The notes beneath the pieces are model-generated. The model ran no database searches. It was not told the DNA's origin and saw only the letters and a list, made by a program, of their open reading frames with translations. Shown here one piece after another: positions 13,524 through 13,524 of a DNA stretch of 13,524 nt (positions within the stretch are counted from its first letter, which is position 1; every line of letters begins with the position of its first letter). A program made the translations under genes and the position numbers. This DNA is from Bacillota bacterium (GTDB taxonomy: Bacteria; Bacillota; Desulfitobacteriia; Desulfitobacteriales; Desulfitobacteriaceae): positions 1-13,524 of the forward strand of contig JAJZSC010000026.1 in the NCBI GenBank assembly GCA_021849995.1, in the 5' to 3' direction.

Positions 13524-13524
13524 A

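Overview
The window most likely comes from an anaerobic, low-to-mid GC Bacillota of the Clostridia, of the CO-metabolising type. The evidence is an anaerobic Ni-Fe CO dehydrogenase (CooS) fragment, an Rrf2/cysteine synthase pair, a DUF2680-type exported protein, strong AGGAGG ribosome sites and frequent GTG/TTG starts. This is inferred from gene content only. Most of the left and middle looks mid-GC (one 60-base line in cooS is about 58% G+C). Two stretches are clearly AT-richer: about 2100-3290, and the centre of the DNA methyltransferase gene.

Layout. (1) Positions 1-2097, minus strand: an operon rrf2 > cysK > cooS, driven by a TTGACA/TAAAAT promoter whose spacer holds a perfect 22-bp palindrome, probably the operator. 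cooS is cut off by the sequence edge; bases 1-9 look like leftover Illumina adapter, so its apparent stop codon is artificial. (2) Positions 2100-3280, plus strand: an AT-rich accessory patch with a structured leader, an orphan Shine-Dalgarno site, a 5'-truncated matrixin-like zinc protease, and a membrane-anchored or exported protein of unknown function, closed by a strong bidirectional terminator. (3) Positions 3295-5744, minus strand: an OmpR-type response regulator and PhoR/WalK-type sensor kinase overlapping by ATGA. (4) Positions 5745-6012: a non-coding spacer with four clusters of degenerate 7-base tandem repeats, in three sequence families, and a hairpin. (5) Positions 6003-7194, minus strand: a DUF2680 exported protein with a Met/Gly-rich tail, and a DedA-family membrane protein, each with its own candidate promoter. 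(6) Positions 7216-13396, minus strand: a Type III restriction-modification operon mod > rhuM-like > res. The RhuM gene between the two subunits is frameshifted near its 3' end, and the AT-rich target-recognition region of mod looks like an exchanged cassette.

How they may work together: the Rrf2 protein carries a Cys3-His set like that used for Fe-S cluster sensing, and could match cysteine (sulfur) supply to production of a CO dehydrogenase that needs many Fe-S clusters. Mod and Res form one modification/restriction enzyme; the role of RhuM within such operons is not established. No clearly novel system is proven here. The best leads are the palindrome-controlled rrf2-cysK-cooS operon, RhuM embedded in a Type III R-M operon, and the clustered heptanucleotide repeats.
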